Positions 1 to 5,534 of a DNA stretch of 5,534 nt are shown here, piece by piece. The translations under genes were made by a program, and so were the position numbers. The stretch comes from a bacterium (lineage in GTDB: Bacteria; SZUA-79; Acidulodesulfobacterales; Acidulodesulfobacteraceae), in contig JAJYRF010000021.1 of assembly GCA_021794255.1 (NCBI GenBank), positions 1 through 5,534 on the forward strand, read 5' to 3'. Below the pieces are notes generated by a model. The model made no database searches, was not told the origin of the DNA, and saw only the letters and a list, made by a program, of their open reading frames with translations. How positions within the stretch are numbered: the first letter of the stretch is position 1; each line of letters starts with the position of its first letter.

Positions 1-146
1 TTATATATATATATCTTTATTTTAATCTTTATTTTTTATATTTTATTAATTTTATATTTAAAATTATTTATATATATTTACGCTTATTGACTATTTTATT
101 ATATAGCCGTTGATATTTTTTTGGCAATTGTAAAAAATATACATCT

Positions 147-186
147 ATAATATTAATAATATTAATAATATTAATAATATTAATAA
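147..186. repeat. 9-bp AT-only tandem array
   Basis: About 4.4 copies of ATTAATAAT run head to tail from 147 to 186, with breaks of the pattern at both edges. Each junction recreates the palindrome AATATT, so either strand could fold back on itself in several registers. The array contains no G or C. It lies about 180 bp past the thrC stop codon. It may simply be replication-slippage product; a role as an easily melted or weakly terminating element is only a guess. Confidence 0.85.
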
Positions 187-199
187 ATATTAATATTAG

Positions 200-223
200 T
201 TAAATTAAATTAAATTAAATTAA
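200..223. repeat. TTAAA pentanucleotide run
   Basis: Four complete copies of TTAAA plus a partial fifth run from 200 to 223, directly after a short AT-only segment that follows the 9-bp array. This is a simple-sequence tract in non-coding DNA with no evident function. Confidence 0.8.
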
Positions 224-232
224 TTATTCATA

Positions 233-377
233 TTAATTTATATTACCAATTGATTACGATAAAATTATTTTAAATTATAATTTATAAGATTATATAAGTT
301 CCATTTAATTTATATTACCAATTGATTACGATAAAATTATTTTAAATTATAATTTATAAGATTATATAAGTTCCATT
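233..377. repeat. Perfect 72-bp tandem duplication across thrC 3' end
   Basis: Positions 233-305 and 305-377 are identical over 73 bases at an offset of 72, with mismatches on both flanks (232 against 304, and 306 against 378). The right copy contains the last 13 coding bases of thrC, its TAA stop (362-364) and 57 bases of downstream sequence. The left copy repeats all of this, so a second ATG-GAA-CTT-ATA-TAA string lies downstream of the true stop, at 290-304 on the minus strand. Each copy contains the palindromes CAATTG and AAATTATAATTT. The perfect identity suggests a recent event. Because the duplication restores the same stop, ThrC is unaffected. Confidence 0.97.
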
Positions 378-1429
378 GCTTTTAAAACAGATTTTTTATC
401 ACATGGAACAATGACAGGTTCTTTTGAAATTTTTATAGCATTTTGGGGATCTTTTAGTCCGTGTCCAGTCAAAGTCAAAACACAAATATCGCCTTTTTTA
501 AAAAATCCACGTTTATTCAACTGGATTAAACCGGCTAATGTTATAGCTGAAGCCGGTTCGCAAAATATTCCTTCGGTCCTTGCCAATAAAGCGTATGCAT
601 CAAGAAGGTCTTCATCTGTTACGGCTTCAATCAATCCTCCCGACTCTTCTTTTGCTTTAACAGCCTTTTGCCAGCTTGCAGGATTTCCTATTCTTATAGC
701 GGTAGCAATAGTATGAGGTTCTTTCACTATGTGATTTAATACTATAGGCGCAGCGCCTATAGCCTGAAAACCGAGCATTTTAGGCAAATTTTTAATTTTT
801 CCGGCTTGATAATATTCTTTGTATCCGTTCCAATAAGCAGTGATATTGCCTGCATTGCCTACAGGAAGTATATGATAATCAGGAGCTTTTCCAAGTTCGT
901 CGGCGATTTCAAAACTTGCTGTTTTCTGACCTTCTATTCGGTAAGGATTAACTGAATTAACTAATGTCACTTCAAACTCGTCCGATATTTCCTTCGCTAT
1001 AACAAGAGCTTCGTCAAAATTTCCTTGAATTTGCATAACGATAGAACCGTGCATAAGTGCCTGGGAAAGCTTCCCCATTGCAATTTTGCCTTCCGGAATA
1101 AGCACGAATGATTTTATGTCTGCTCTGGCGGCATAAGCTGCCGCAGCGGCAGAAGTATTGCCTGTAGAAGCGCATATTATTGCTTTAGATCCGTCTGCAA
1201 CAGCTTTTGAAACAGCCATAGTCATCCCTCTGTCCTTAAAAGAGCCTGTAGGGTTTAATCCTTCATATTTAAAATAAATTTCAATATCGGGATTTATCGT
1301 TTTATAAACATTCCTTGATTTGATAAGCGAAGTATTTCCTTCAAGTATGCTTATAATAAATTTATCGTCTATCTGAGGCAAGAATTCGCGATATCTTTTA
1401 ATAACCCCTTCATATTTTTGCAATTGCAA
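362..1429 (-). CDS. thrC: Threonine synthase (PLP-dependent)
   Basis: This enzyme converts O-phospho-L-homoserine to L-threonine and phosphate, the last step of threonine synthesis, in the cytoplasm. The 355-residue protein has the full tryptophan-synthase-beta-like fold II signature. The motif GSFKDRG at 62-68 carries the PLP lysine K65. CASTGNTSA lies at 86-94, an IPEGKIAMGK segment at 111-120, the PLP-phosphate loop GNAGNITAYW at 191-200, and LTGHGLKDP near 320-328. Length and motifs match the short ThrC class of actinobacteria (about 360 residues) and deltaproteobacteria. The start is TTG at 1427-1429: an in-frame stop lies a few codons upstream, no ATG occurs before the catalytic region, and the N-terminal GVIKRYREFLP block fits the family start. 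It lies 55 bp downstream of hom, so co-transcription is likely. A small oddity is EGNTS at 30-34, where EGNTP is usual. Its 3' end is included in a 72-bp tandem duplication. Confidence 0.96.
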   Translation of the reverse strand: MQLQKYEGVIKRYREFLPQIDDKFIISILEGNTSLIKSRNVYKTINPDIEIYFKYEGLNPTGSFKDRGMTMAVSKAVADGSKAIICASTGNTSAAAAAYAARADIKSFVLIPEGKIAMGKLSQALMHGSIVMQIQGNFDEALVIAKEISDEFEVTLVNSVNPYRIEGQKTASFEIADELGKAPDYHILPVGNAGNITAYWNGYKEYYQAGKIKNLPKMLGFQAIGAAPIVLNHIVKEPHTIATAIRIGNPASWQKAVKAKEESGGLIEAVTDEDLLDAYALLARTEGIFCEPASAITLAGLIQLNKRGFFKKGDICVLTLTGHGLKDPQNAIKISKEPVIVPCDKKSVLKAMELI

Positions 1430-1434
1430 GTTTG

Positions 1435-1440
1435 ACCCCC
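1435..1440 (-). promoter_or_regulatory. Ribosome binding site of thrC
   Basis: On the minus strand GGGGGT sits six to seven bases before the TTG start at 1427-1429. It equals the consensus GGAGGT with one G that can pair by wobble with the anti-Shine-Dalgarno U. This run of five G stands out in an otherwise AT-only gap and supports the TTG start. It is the clearest ribosome binding site in the window. Confidence 0.75.
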
Positions 1441-1466
1441 GATTAAATTAATTTAAATTTTATATT

Positions 1467-1489
1467 ATTAATATTATAATTATATTAAT
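1467..1489. repeat. AT inverted repeat at the hom stop codon
   Basis: ATTAATAT at 1467-1474 is the exact inverse of ATATTAAT at 1482-1489, with a 7-base loop. The structure overlaps the hom stop codon (1485-1487) and lies in the short gap before thrC. The stem is entirely A:T and weak, and such pairs arise easily by chance in this composition, so a role in thrC translation or partial termination is speculative. Confidence 0.35.
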
Positions 1490-2789
1490 TCACATTGTCT
1501 TCAATTCTTAAAACCATAGTTTTTGCAAGAATAATGTCTAATTTATCGCATAATTCTATGCTTTTAAACAGCTCTTCTTCATTTGCTTCATGGGTTGTTA
1601 TAACAATAGGAACGGCACTGCCTATTTTTCTGCCTTGCTGAATCATTGAGCTTATGCTGATCAAATTATCTCCTAAAATCTTAGAAATTTTAGCAAGAAC
1701 ACCCGGTCTGTCCATAGCGGAAAATCTTAAATAGTATCTTGATATTATATCTTTTTTTCTTTTTATATGAATTTTATTTAAACTTTCATTTAGAAAAATA
1801 TCCTGATGTTTTTCGTTATTTAATATTTTCCCTGCTATTTCAATAAAATCTCCCATGACCGCACTTGCCGTCGCCATACCTCCCGCGCCATAACCTGTAA
1901 GACTTATAGGACCTGCAAATTTGGCATTCAAAAAAAATGCGTTAAACACTCCGTCCACCTTTGACAATAGGCTGTCTAAAGGAATTAAGGTAGGATGCAC
2001 TCTTATTTCTATTTTTGAATCATCATCCTTAAGGATACCGAGAAGTTTTATTTTATATCCGAGGTCTTTAGCAAAACAAATATCTATATCGTTTATATCT
2101 TTTATTCCTTCAATTATAATATCGCTTAAAGATATGCTTGCCGAAAACGCCAATCTGCCTAATATAACTAATTTATGAGCGCTGTCGGTTCCATTTATGT
2201 CAAATGACGGGTCGGCTTCAGCGTAACCTTTTTCCTGAGCTTTTTTAAGAATATCTTTAAATTTTCCGCCTTCATTTGTCATCTTTGACAGAATATAGTT
2301 AGATGTTCCGTTTATTATAGAAAATACCGACGTAATAGAATCTCCGGCAAGACCGTTTTTTATAGACCTTAAAATCGGAATACCGCCTCCTACGGCAGCT
2401 TCAAATCCTATATGCGCATTATGTTTCTTACATAATTTAAAAATTTCTTCCCCGTGCTCTGCAAGCAGTGCTTTATTTGCGGTTATAACGCTTTTTCCGT
2501 TTTTAATAGCTTTTTCAATATAGTCTTTTGCAGGATTAATTCCTCCTATAAGTTCAACTATTACATCTATACTTTTATCGTTTAAAATATCGTCTATGTT
2601 ATTAACTATTAAATTCCCGGCGTTTTCTGCCGAAGGATTTCTGTTTCCTCTTGTAAATATTTTTTTTATATTAACGTCGGCAGAAAGCATTGTTTCAATT
2701 TCTTTTTTGCGGATATCCAATATTCTATAAAAACTGCCGCCTACCGTTCCAAAACCTAAAAGCCCTATATTAATTTTATTATTTTCCAT
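1485..2789 (-). CDS. hom: Homoserine dehydrogenase with C-terminal ACT domain
   Basis: This enzyme reduces L-aspartate 4-semialdehyde to L-homoserine with NAD(P)H, the branch point toward threonine and methionine. The 434 residues show a Rossmann fold with the dinucleotide loop GFGTVG at 12-17 and the TANK motif at 103-106. The substrate-binding NGTSNY lies at 160-165. The catalytic segment GYAEADPSFDINGTDSAHK at 188-206 contains the expected acidic residues E191 and D202 and lysine K206. A GAGGMATASAVMGD segment follows at 301-314. Residues of about 352-430 form an ACT domain beginning YYLRFSAMDRPGVLA, consistent with feedback control by threonine, as known for this monofunctional form. No aspartokinase domain is fused. 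The ATG at 2787-2789 has no clear Shine-Dalgarno, but it places the Rossmann strand at the usual distance from the N-terminus. It precedes thrC by 55 bp, and alaC lies 230 bp upstream. Confidence 0.96.
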   Translation of the reverse strand: MENNKINIGLLGFGTVGGSFYRILDIRKKEIETMLSADVNIKKIFTRGNRNPSAENAGNLIVNNIDDILNDKSIDVIVELIGGINPAKDYIEKAIKNGKSVITANKALLAEHGEEIFKLCKKHNAHIGFEAAVGGGIPILRSIKNGLAGDSITSVFSIINGTSNYILSKMTNEGGKFKDILKKAQEKGYAEADPSFDINGTDSAHKLVILGRLAFSASISLSDIIIEGIKDINDIDICFAKDLGYKIKLLGILKDDDSKIEIRVHPTLIPLDSLLSKVDGVFNAFFLNAKFAGPISLTGYGAGGMATASAVMGDFIEIAGKILNNEKHQDIFLNESLNKIHIKRKKDIISRYYLRFSAMDRPGVLAKISKILGDNLISISSMIQQGRKIGSAVPIVITTHEANEEELFKSIELCDKLDIILAKTMVLRIEDNVN

Positions 2790-2936
2790 AATTTATTTTT
2801 TATATATAAATGATTAATTTAGCTTATTATGTTTTATTTTATTTTTATATAGTTTCTATTTAATCATATTTAATTGTGCTCAGCTTATCTTAATACTAAT
2901 TTAGTTTATAATATCTTAGTATATCTTAGCTTATTA

Positions 2937-2982
2937 TTTCATTCAGCTCGCGTCGGCTCTTAGTATTTAGTTTCATTCAGCT
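2937..2982. repeat. Paired 12-bp direct repeat TTTCATTCAGCT
   Basis: Two exact copies occupy 2937-2948 and 2971-2982, spaced 34 bp start to start, about three helical turns. They flank the only G+C-rich patch in the non-coding DNA here and lie 190-240 bp upstream of the hom start. The second copy runs into the 8-bp palindrome TCAGCTGA (2977-2984). A regulator-binding role is possible but unproven; they may also be remnants of a duplication. Confidence 0.6.
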
Positions 2983-2991
2983 GAGTTTAAT

Positions 2992-3012
2992 ATTTGATTT
3001 AATTTGATTTAA
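2992..3012. repeat. 10-bp tandem duplication after alaC
   Basis: ATTTGATTTA occurs twice in a row at 2992-3001 and 3002-3011, and one further base continues the match. It lies 7 bp past the alaC stop codon and probably reflects slippage. No function is evident. Confidence 0.7.
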
Positions 3013-3019
3013 ATATTAT

Positions 3020-4216
3020 TTATATCAATTGGCTGTTCAAAAAATGTTTTACACCTTTAGCCGCCTGTTTTATCCGCATTTCATTTTCTACCAGAGCAAA
3101 TCTGACATATTGATCGCCGTATTCCCCAAAGCCGATACCGGGAGATACTGCAACCTTTCCTTTTTCTAATAGCATTTTAGAAAATTCTAGCGAACCTATG
3201 CCTGCGCTTAAAAAATGTTCCGGAATCTTAGCCCAGACAAACATTGTAGCCTTCGGCTTTTCAATATGCCACCCTGCATTATTGAAACTTTCAATTAAAA
3301 CATCTCTCCTTTTTTTATAATGCTCAACCATTTGATTTATCGCGTTGTATTTATATTCTTCATTTAAAGCAATAATAGAGGCTATTTGAATAGGCTGAAA
3401 CATACCGTAATCAAGATAGCTTTTTATTCTTGATAAAGCATTAATCAATGTTTGATTGCCTAAGGCATACCCCACTCTAAATCCTGCCATACTATAACTT
3501 TTTGACATTGTAAAAAATTCTACTCCAACATCTTTTGCTCCTTTTACCGAGAGAAAACTAGGAGATTTATATCCGTCAAAGGTAAGATCCGCATATGCAT
3601 GGTCATGTATAATATAAATGCCGTTATCTTTAGCAAAATCTACAAGTTTTTCAAAAAAATATATATCAATGGTTATAGTTGTAGGATTATGAGGAAAACT
3701 CAATATAATCATTTTAGGTTTTGGCCATGTTTGTTTTAAGGCAGTCATCAGATTTTCAAAAAAATCTTCTCCGGGAACAAGCGGTATACTTCTGATGTCA
3801 CCACCTGCGATAATAACGGAATAAGCATGTATAGGGTATGACGGGTTAGGCACAAACGCTACATCGCCTTTATTAATAGTTGCAAGCATCAAATGGCTTA
3901 AACCTTCTTTGATACCCATAGTAACAATAGCTTCACTGTCGGGATCTAAATCAACATCGTAATTTCTTTTATACATATTACATATAGCAACTCTCAGTTT
4001 ATATATACCCTTAGACACCGAATACCGATGATTCTTCGGATTCTTAGATGCCTCTATCAATTTTTCAATTATATACATAGGCGTAGGCGAATCGGGATTT
4101 CCCATGCCGAGGTCTATTATATCTTCCCCTTTTTTTCTCGCTTCCGCTTTAATCTTATTAACCTCCGCAAAAACATAAGGAGGCAGTCTTTTTATTGTTT
4201 CAAAATCTTCGGTCAT
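3020..4216 (-). CDS. alaC: AlaC-type class I/II aminotransferase
   Basis: This is a PLP-dependent fold-type I aminotransferase of 398 residues. It closely resembles E. coli AlaC (YfdZ), which transfers the amino group of glutamate to pyruvate to give alanine. Matching blocks in order are [11 protein letters not shown] (10-20), [16 protein letters not shown] (31-46), VPNPSYPIH (122-130), SFPHNPTT with the cofactor asparagine N177, [10 protein letters not shown] with D205, [15 protein letters not shown] with the Schiff-base lysine K239 and R247, and VRFALVEN with the substrate-carboxylate arginine R372. The ATG at 4214-4216 puts RLPPYVF at the family position; a weak AGGT lies 11 bases upstream. 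Relatives are sometimes labelled LL-diaminopimelate aminotransferase, so the exact substrate is less certain than the family. It lies upstream of hom in the same direction, an arrangement I recall from deltaproteobacteria, and could supply alanine or serve aspartate-family metabolism. Confidence 0.87.
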   Translation of the reverse strand: MTEDFETIKRLPPYVFAEVNKIKAEARKKGEDIIDLGMGNPDSPTPMYIIEKLIEASKNPKNHRYSVSKGIYKLRVAICNMYKRNYDVDLDPDSEAIVTMGIKEGLSHLMLATINKGDVAFVPNPSYPIHAYSVIIAGGDIRSIPLVPGEDFFENLMTALKQTWPKPKMIILSFPHNPTTITIDIYFFEKLVDFAKDNGIYIIHDHAYADLTFDGYKSPSFLSVKGAKDVGVEFFTMSKSYSMAGFRVGYALGNQTLINALSRIKSYLDYGMFQPIQIASIIALNEEYKYNAINQMVEHYKKRRDVLIESFNNAGWHIEKPKATMFVWAKIPEHFLSAGIGSLEFSKMLLEKGKVAVSPGIGFGEYGDQYVRFALVENEMRIKQAAKGVKHFLNSQLI

Positions 4217-4291
4217 AATTTAGATTTACCTAATTTTTTAATTATTATTAATTAGATAATTAATTTTAATTTCATTGTATTTATTTTATTT

Positions 4292-4313
4292 TATTTAATA
4301 CTATTTAATACTA
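4292..4313. repeat. 10-bp tandem duplication TATTTAATAC
   Basis: Two exact adjacent copies occupy 4292-4301 and 4302-4311, with two further matching bases. They lie about 80-95 bp upstream of the alaC start in the lipA-alaC gap. Function unknown; slippage is the simplest explanation. Confidence 0.7.
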
Positions 4314-4369
4314 ATGATGAATTAATTATCTGAATTATTTTTATTTACTTTAACTTAATTCATTTTAAT

Positions 4370-4391
4370 TTAATTTAACTTAATTTAACTT
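4370..4391. repeat. 10-bp tandem duplication TAATTTAACT
   Basis: Two exact copies at 4371-4380 and 4381-4390 are extended by one matching base on each side. The 12-mer TTTAACTTAATT inside this tract (4374-4385) also occurs 25 bp away at 4349-4360, so the stretch is a partly degenerate repeat cluster. Confidence 0.7.
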
Positions 4392-4445
4392 TATACTATA
4401 TTTTTTAATTATTTAATCAATTATCTATATTTATCAAAATTTATT

Positions 4446-5321
4446 TTACTTTAATTTTGTGCTATTGTTATAAAATTTTTCCGCCCCAAATGAGCTTCTG
4501 ACAAGCGGAGCCGAAAATACATTTTTTATACCTCTGCTTTTAGCATATTTTCTATATTCAATAAATGTTTTAAGAGAAACATACTCTTTAACTTCAATAT
4601 TGTCAATAGAAGGACGCATATATTGCCCTATAGTCATAAAATCTACATTTGTTAAAGCTATATCATTAATTGTTTTAAAAACATCTTCCTTGTCTTCTCC
4701 AAGCCCGACCATTATACCTGATTTTGTCTGAATATGCGGATATTCTTTTTTTACAAAATTGAGAATATTAAGCGATAGTTTGTAAGAGCTTTCAGGTCTG
4801 ACAGTTTTATAAAATCTTTCAACAGTTTCAATGTTGTGTCCAAATATATCTGCTCCAGCATCCAGCACAGTGTGAATTGATTTTTTACTGCCTTTAAAAT
4901 CTGAAGTCAATACTTCAACAATACCGCAATCAGTGTTAGATTTAATTTCCTTAACAGTTGTAGCAATTATAGAAGCTCCGCCATCCTCAAGGTCATCTCT
5001 TGTAACCATCGTTATAACAGCATGGTTTAACTTTAAAGATTTAACTGCATATGCTATCTTTGCAGGTTCCGATAAATCAACATACGGTTTTTCATTATAT
5101 CCTATATTGCAAAAAGGGCATTTCCTCGTACATTTATCGCCAAGCAAAAGAAAAGTGGCGGTTTTATTAGAAAAACAAAGGTTTAAATTAGGACACCTTG
5201 ATGATGAACATACGGTATTCAAACTTTTTTCTTTAATTATTTTAGAAGTAGAATATATATCTTTTCTTGATTTTATTTTTAAAATCTCGTTTCTAATGTG
5301 AGAAGGAATTCTCTGATTCAT
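4446..5321 (-). CDS. lipA: Lipoyl synthase (radical SAM)
   Basis: LipA inserts two sulfurs at C6 and C8 of protein-bound octanoyl groups, making the lipoyl cofactor of 2-oxoacid dehydrogenases and the glycine cleavage H protein. The 291-residue protein has both iron-sulfur sites. The auxiliary cluster motif is C38-x4-C43-x5-C49 (in NTVCSSSRCPNLNLCF), and the radical SAM motif is C64-x3-C68-x2-C71 (GDKCTRKCPFC). Other family blocks are TRDDLEDGGA at 107-116, the GHNIETV segment at 161-167, KSGIMVGLGE at 200-209, and VRSSF at 274-278, which supplies the conserved serine associated with the auxiliary cluster. Length is normal for compact LipA proteins (E. coli has 321). The ATG at 5319-5321 has an in-frame stop five codons upstream and no visible Shine-Dalgarno. 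No lipB or lplA is in the window, and the 229-bp gap to alaC suggests a separate transcript. One small difference is TMVTRDD where TSVxRDD is common. Confidence 0.96.
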   Translation of the reverse strand: MNQRIPSHIRNEILKIKSRKDIYSTSKIIKEKSLNTVCSSSRCPNLNLCFSNKTATFLLLGDKCTRKCPFCNIGYNEKPYVDLSEPAKIAYAVKSLKLNHAVITMVTRDDLEDGGASIIATTVKEIKSNTDCGIVEVLTSDFKGSKKSIHTVLDAGADIFGHNIETVERFYKTVRPESSYKLSLNILNFVKKEYPHIQTKSGIMVGLGEDKEDVFKTINDIALTNVDFMTIGQYMRPSIDNIEVKEYVSLKTFIEYRKYAKSRGIKNVFSAPLVRSSFGAEKFYNNSTKLK

Positions 5322-5534
5322 GAAAATATTATGAATTTAATAATAAATAATAAAAGTTTAAATTTATTTTGATTTTAAAATTTGCGACAATTAATTAATT
5401 CTGCTAATTTTAATTAGCTAATTTTCTAATATTTATCTTGTTAATTTTAATTATATTATTTTATAATAAAAAAATAACGCATAAGTGTAAATTGTATAAC
5501 ATTTCGGTAAAAAACAAAATAAATTTTTGTTATA
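5322..5534. other. Upstream region of lipA
   Basis: No coding sequence is visible in these 213 bp. On the minus strand a weak promoter-like pair can be drawn, TTGTCG (5385-5390) and ATAAAT (5362-5367), with a 17-base spacing and about 40 bp before the lipA start; confidence is low because of the AT bias. The region also contains a 7-bp tandem TAATAAA (5341-5354), GCTAATTTT at 5403-5411 and 5417-5425, the palindrome AATTAGCTAATT (5412-5423), and TAATTTTAATTA at 5405-5416 and 5442-5453. The neighbouring gene on the right is not reached. Confidence 0.5.

Larger units (their letters stand above)
1..361. other. AT-rich non-coding region downstream of thrC
   Basis: No gene is visible in this stretch; every frame is broken by stops, and the longest ATG-started minus-strand frame I traced is 17 codons. 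My hand count gives about 35 G or C in the first 360 bases, roughly 10%, far below the coding regions. It contains a 9-bp repeat array (147-186), a TTAAA run (200-223) and most of a 72-bp tandem duplication (233-377). There is no GC-rich stem followed by a T run in the minus-strand direction, so an ordinary intrinsic terminator for thrC is not evident. In related gene clusters another gene may follow thrC; none starts here before the window edge. Confidence 0.8.
2790..3019. other. Repeat-rich spacer between alaC and hom
   Basis: This 230-bp gap should hold the end of the alaC transcript and any promoter for hom. I found no gene, no good intrinsic terminator and no convincing -35/-10 pair. It contains several direct repeats: TTAGCTTATTAT at 2819-2830 and 2926-2937, TTTCATTCAGCT at 2937-2948 and 2971-2982, TCTTAGTAT at 2914-2922 and 2958-2966, a near-perfect 10-bp tandem at 2911-2930 and a perfect one at 2992-3012. 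A short island of higher G+C, GCTCGCGTCGGCTC, lies at 2946-2959 between the two TTTCATTCAGCT copies. Confidence 0.6.
4217..4445. other. AT-rich spacer between lipA and alaC
   Basis: This 229-bp gap contains no gene and almost no G or C. On the minus strand a weak promoter-like pair, TTGATT (4415-4420) and TATAAA (4390-4395), has a 19-base spacing, but this composition yields such matches by chance. A near-ideal stem for a lipA terminator is absent. The gap holds two 10-bp tandem duplications (4292-4313 and 4370-4391) and an inverted pair AGATAATTAATT (4254-4265) with AATTAATTATCT (4320-4331). Confidence 0.55.

Noticed and set aside
91..144. Minus-strand ATG-started frame of 17 codons in the left non-coding region
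   Set aside because: It is too short, has no ribosome binding site and shows no family resemblance, and it overlaps extremely AT-rich DNA where short frames arise by chance.
1..361. Possible replication origin in the very AT-rich repeat region
   Set aside because: Iterated 9-bp AT repeats recall an unwinding element, but I saw no DnaA-box-like TTATCCACA sequences and no origin-linked genes nearby.
233..377. The 72-bp repeats as a small CRISPR array or a mobile miniature element
   Set aside because: The two copies abut with no unique spacer between them, and there are no terminal inverted repeats or target-site duplications. A simple tandem duplication explains them.
411..716. Plus-strand open frame opposite thrC, and similar frames opposite hom (1921-2178), alaC (4028-4255) and lipA (4933-5301)
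   Set aside because: They lie antisense within well-identified genes, show no recognisable domains and are expected shadows of the real reading frames.
2879..2985. Inverted pair CTCAGCT (2879-2885) and AGCTGAG (2979-2985) as a stem or attenuator before hom
   Set aside because: Seven bases with a loop of about 93 and no extension is weak. No leader peptide rich in threonine or isoleucine codons and no T run was found, so an attenuator is unsupported.
4254..4331. 12-bp inverted repeat AGATAATTAATT/AATTAATTATCT in the lipA-alaC gap
   Set aside because: In almost pure A+T sequence a match of this length within 230 bp is roughly expected by chance, and the 54-base separation makes a hairpin unlikely.
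5362..5390. TTGTCG-17-ATAAAT as the lipA promoter
   Set aside because: The spacing is right, but the -10 is poor and similar pairs can be drawn throughout this AT-rich DNA. It is mentioned in the region entry but not called as a feature.
5495..5534. TATAACA (5495-5501) and TGTTATA (5528-5534) inverted ends at the right edge
   Set aside because: The 7-bp match reaches exactly to the window edge, so it cannot be tested for extension, and no transposase or duplication is visible.

Overview
This window looks like ordinary core-metabolism DNA from a very AT-rich bacterium. It carries four complete genes, all on the minus strand. In transcription order (right to left) they are lipoyl synthase (lipA), an AlaC-type PLP aminotransferase, homoserine dehydrogenase with an ACT domain (hom), and threonine synthase (thrC). 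All four proteins are full length with intact catalytic motifs. I see no mobile element, RNA gene, CRISPR array or defence gene.

Organism: the order alaC-hom-thrC, and the close resemblance of the aminotransferase and threonine synthase to the Geobacter-like forms I remember, suggest a deltaproteobacterium in the broad sense. The low G+C suggests an AT-rich branch, for example something like the Sva0485/Acidulodesulfobacterales group. This assignment is inference from memory and was not tested by a search.

Layout: positions 1-361 are non-coding, with about 10% G+C by my hand count. They hold a 9-bp AT repeat array, a pentanucleotide run and a perfect 72-bp tandem duplication that overlaps the 3' end of thrC. 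thrC (362-1429) starts with TTG behind a strong GGGGGT ribosome binding site. A 55-bp gap separates it from hom (1485-2789). A 230-bp, repeat-rich spacer precedes alaC (3020-4216). A further 229-bp AT spacer precedes lipA (4446-5321). The final 213 bp are the lipA upstream region.

How the genes work together: Hom reduces aspartate semialdehyde to homoserine, and ThrC converts O-phosphohomoserine to threonine. The kinase step between them is not encoded here. The aminotransferase probably links pyruvate and glutamate to alanine and 2-oxoglutarate. LipA makes the lipoyl cofactor of 2-oxoacid dehydrogenases and the glycine cleavage system, and is related to the others only by general metabolism. 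hom and thrC are probably co-transcribed. The two spacers of about 230 bp leave room for separate promoters for hom and alaC.

The most notable non-gene signals are the 72-bp duplication across the thrC stop codon, the repeat-rich alaC-hom spacer, and the recurrence of short tandem duplications in the four larger gaps. I did not find a convincing undescribed biological system.
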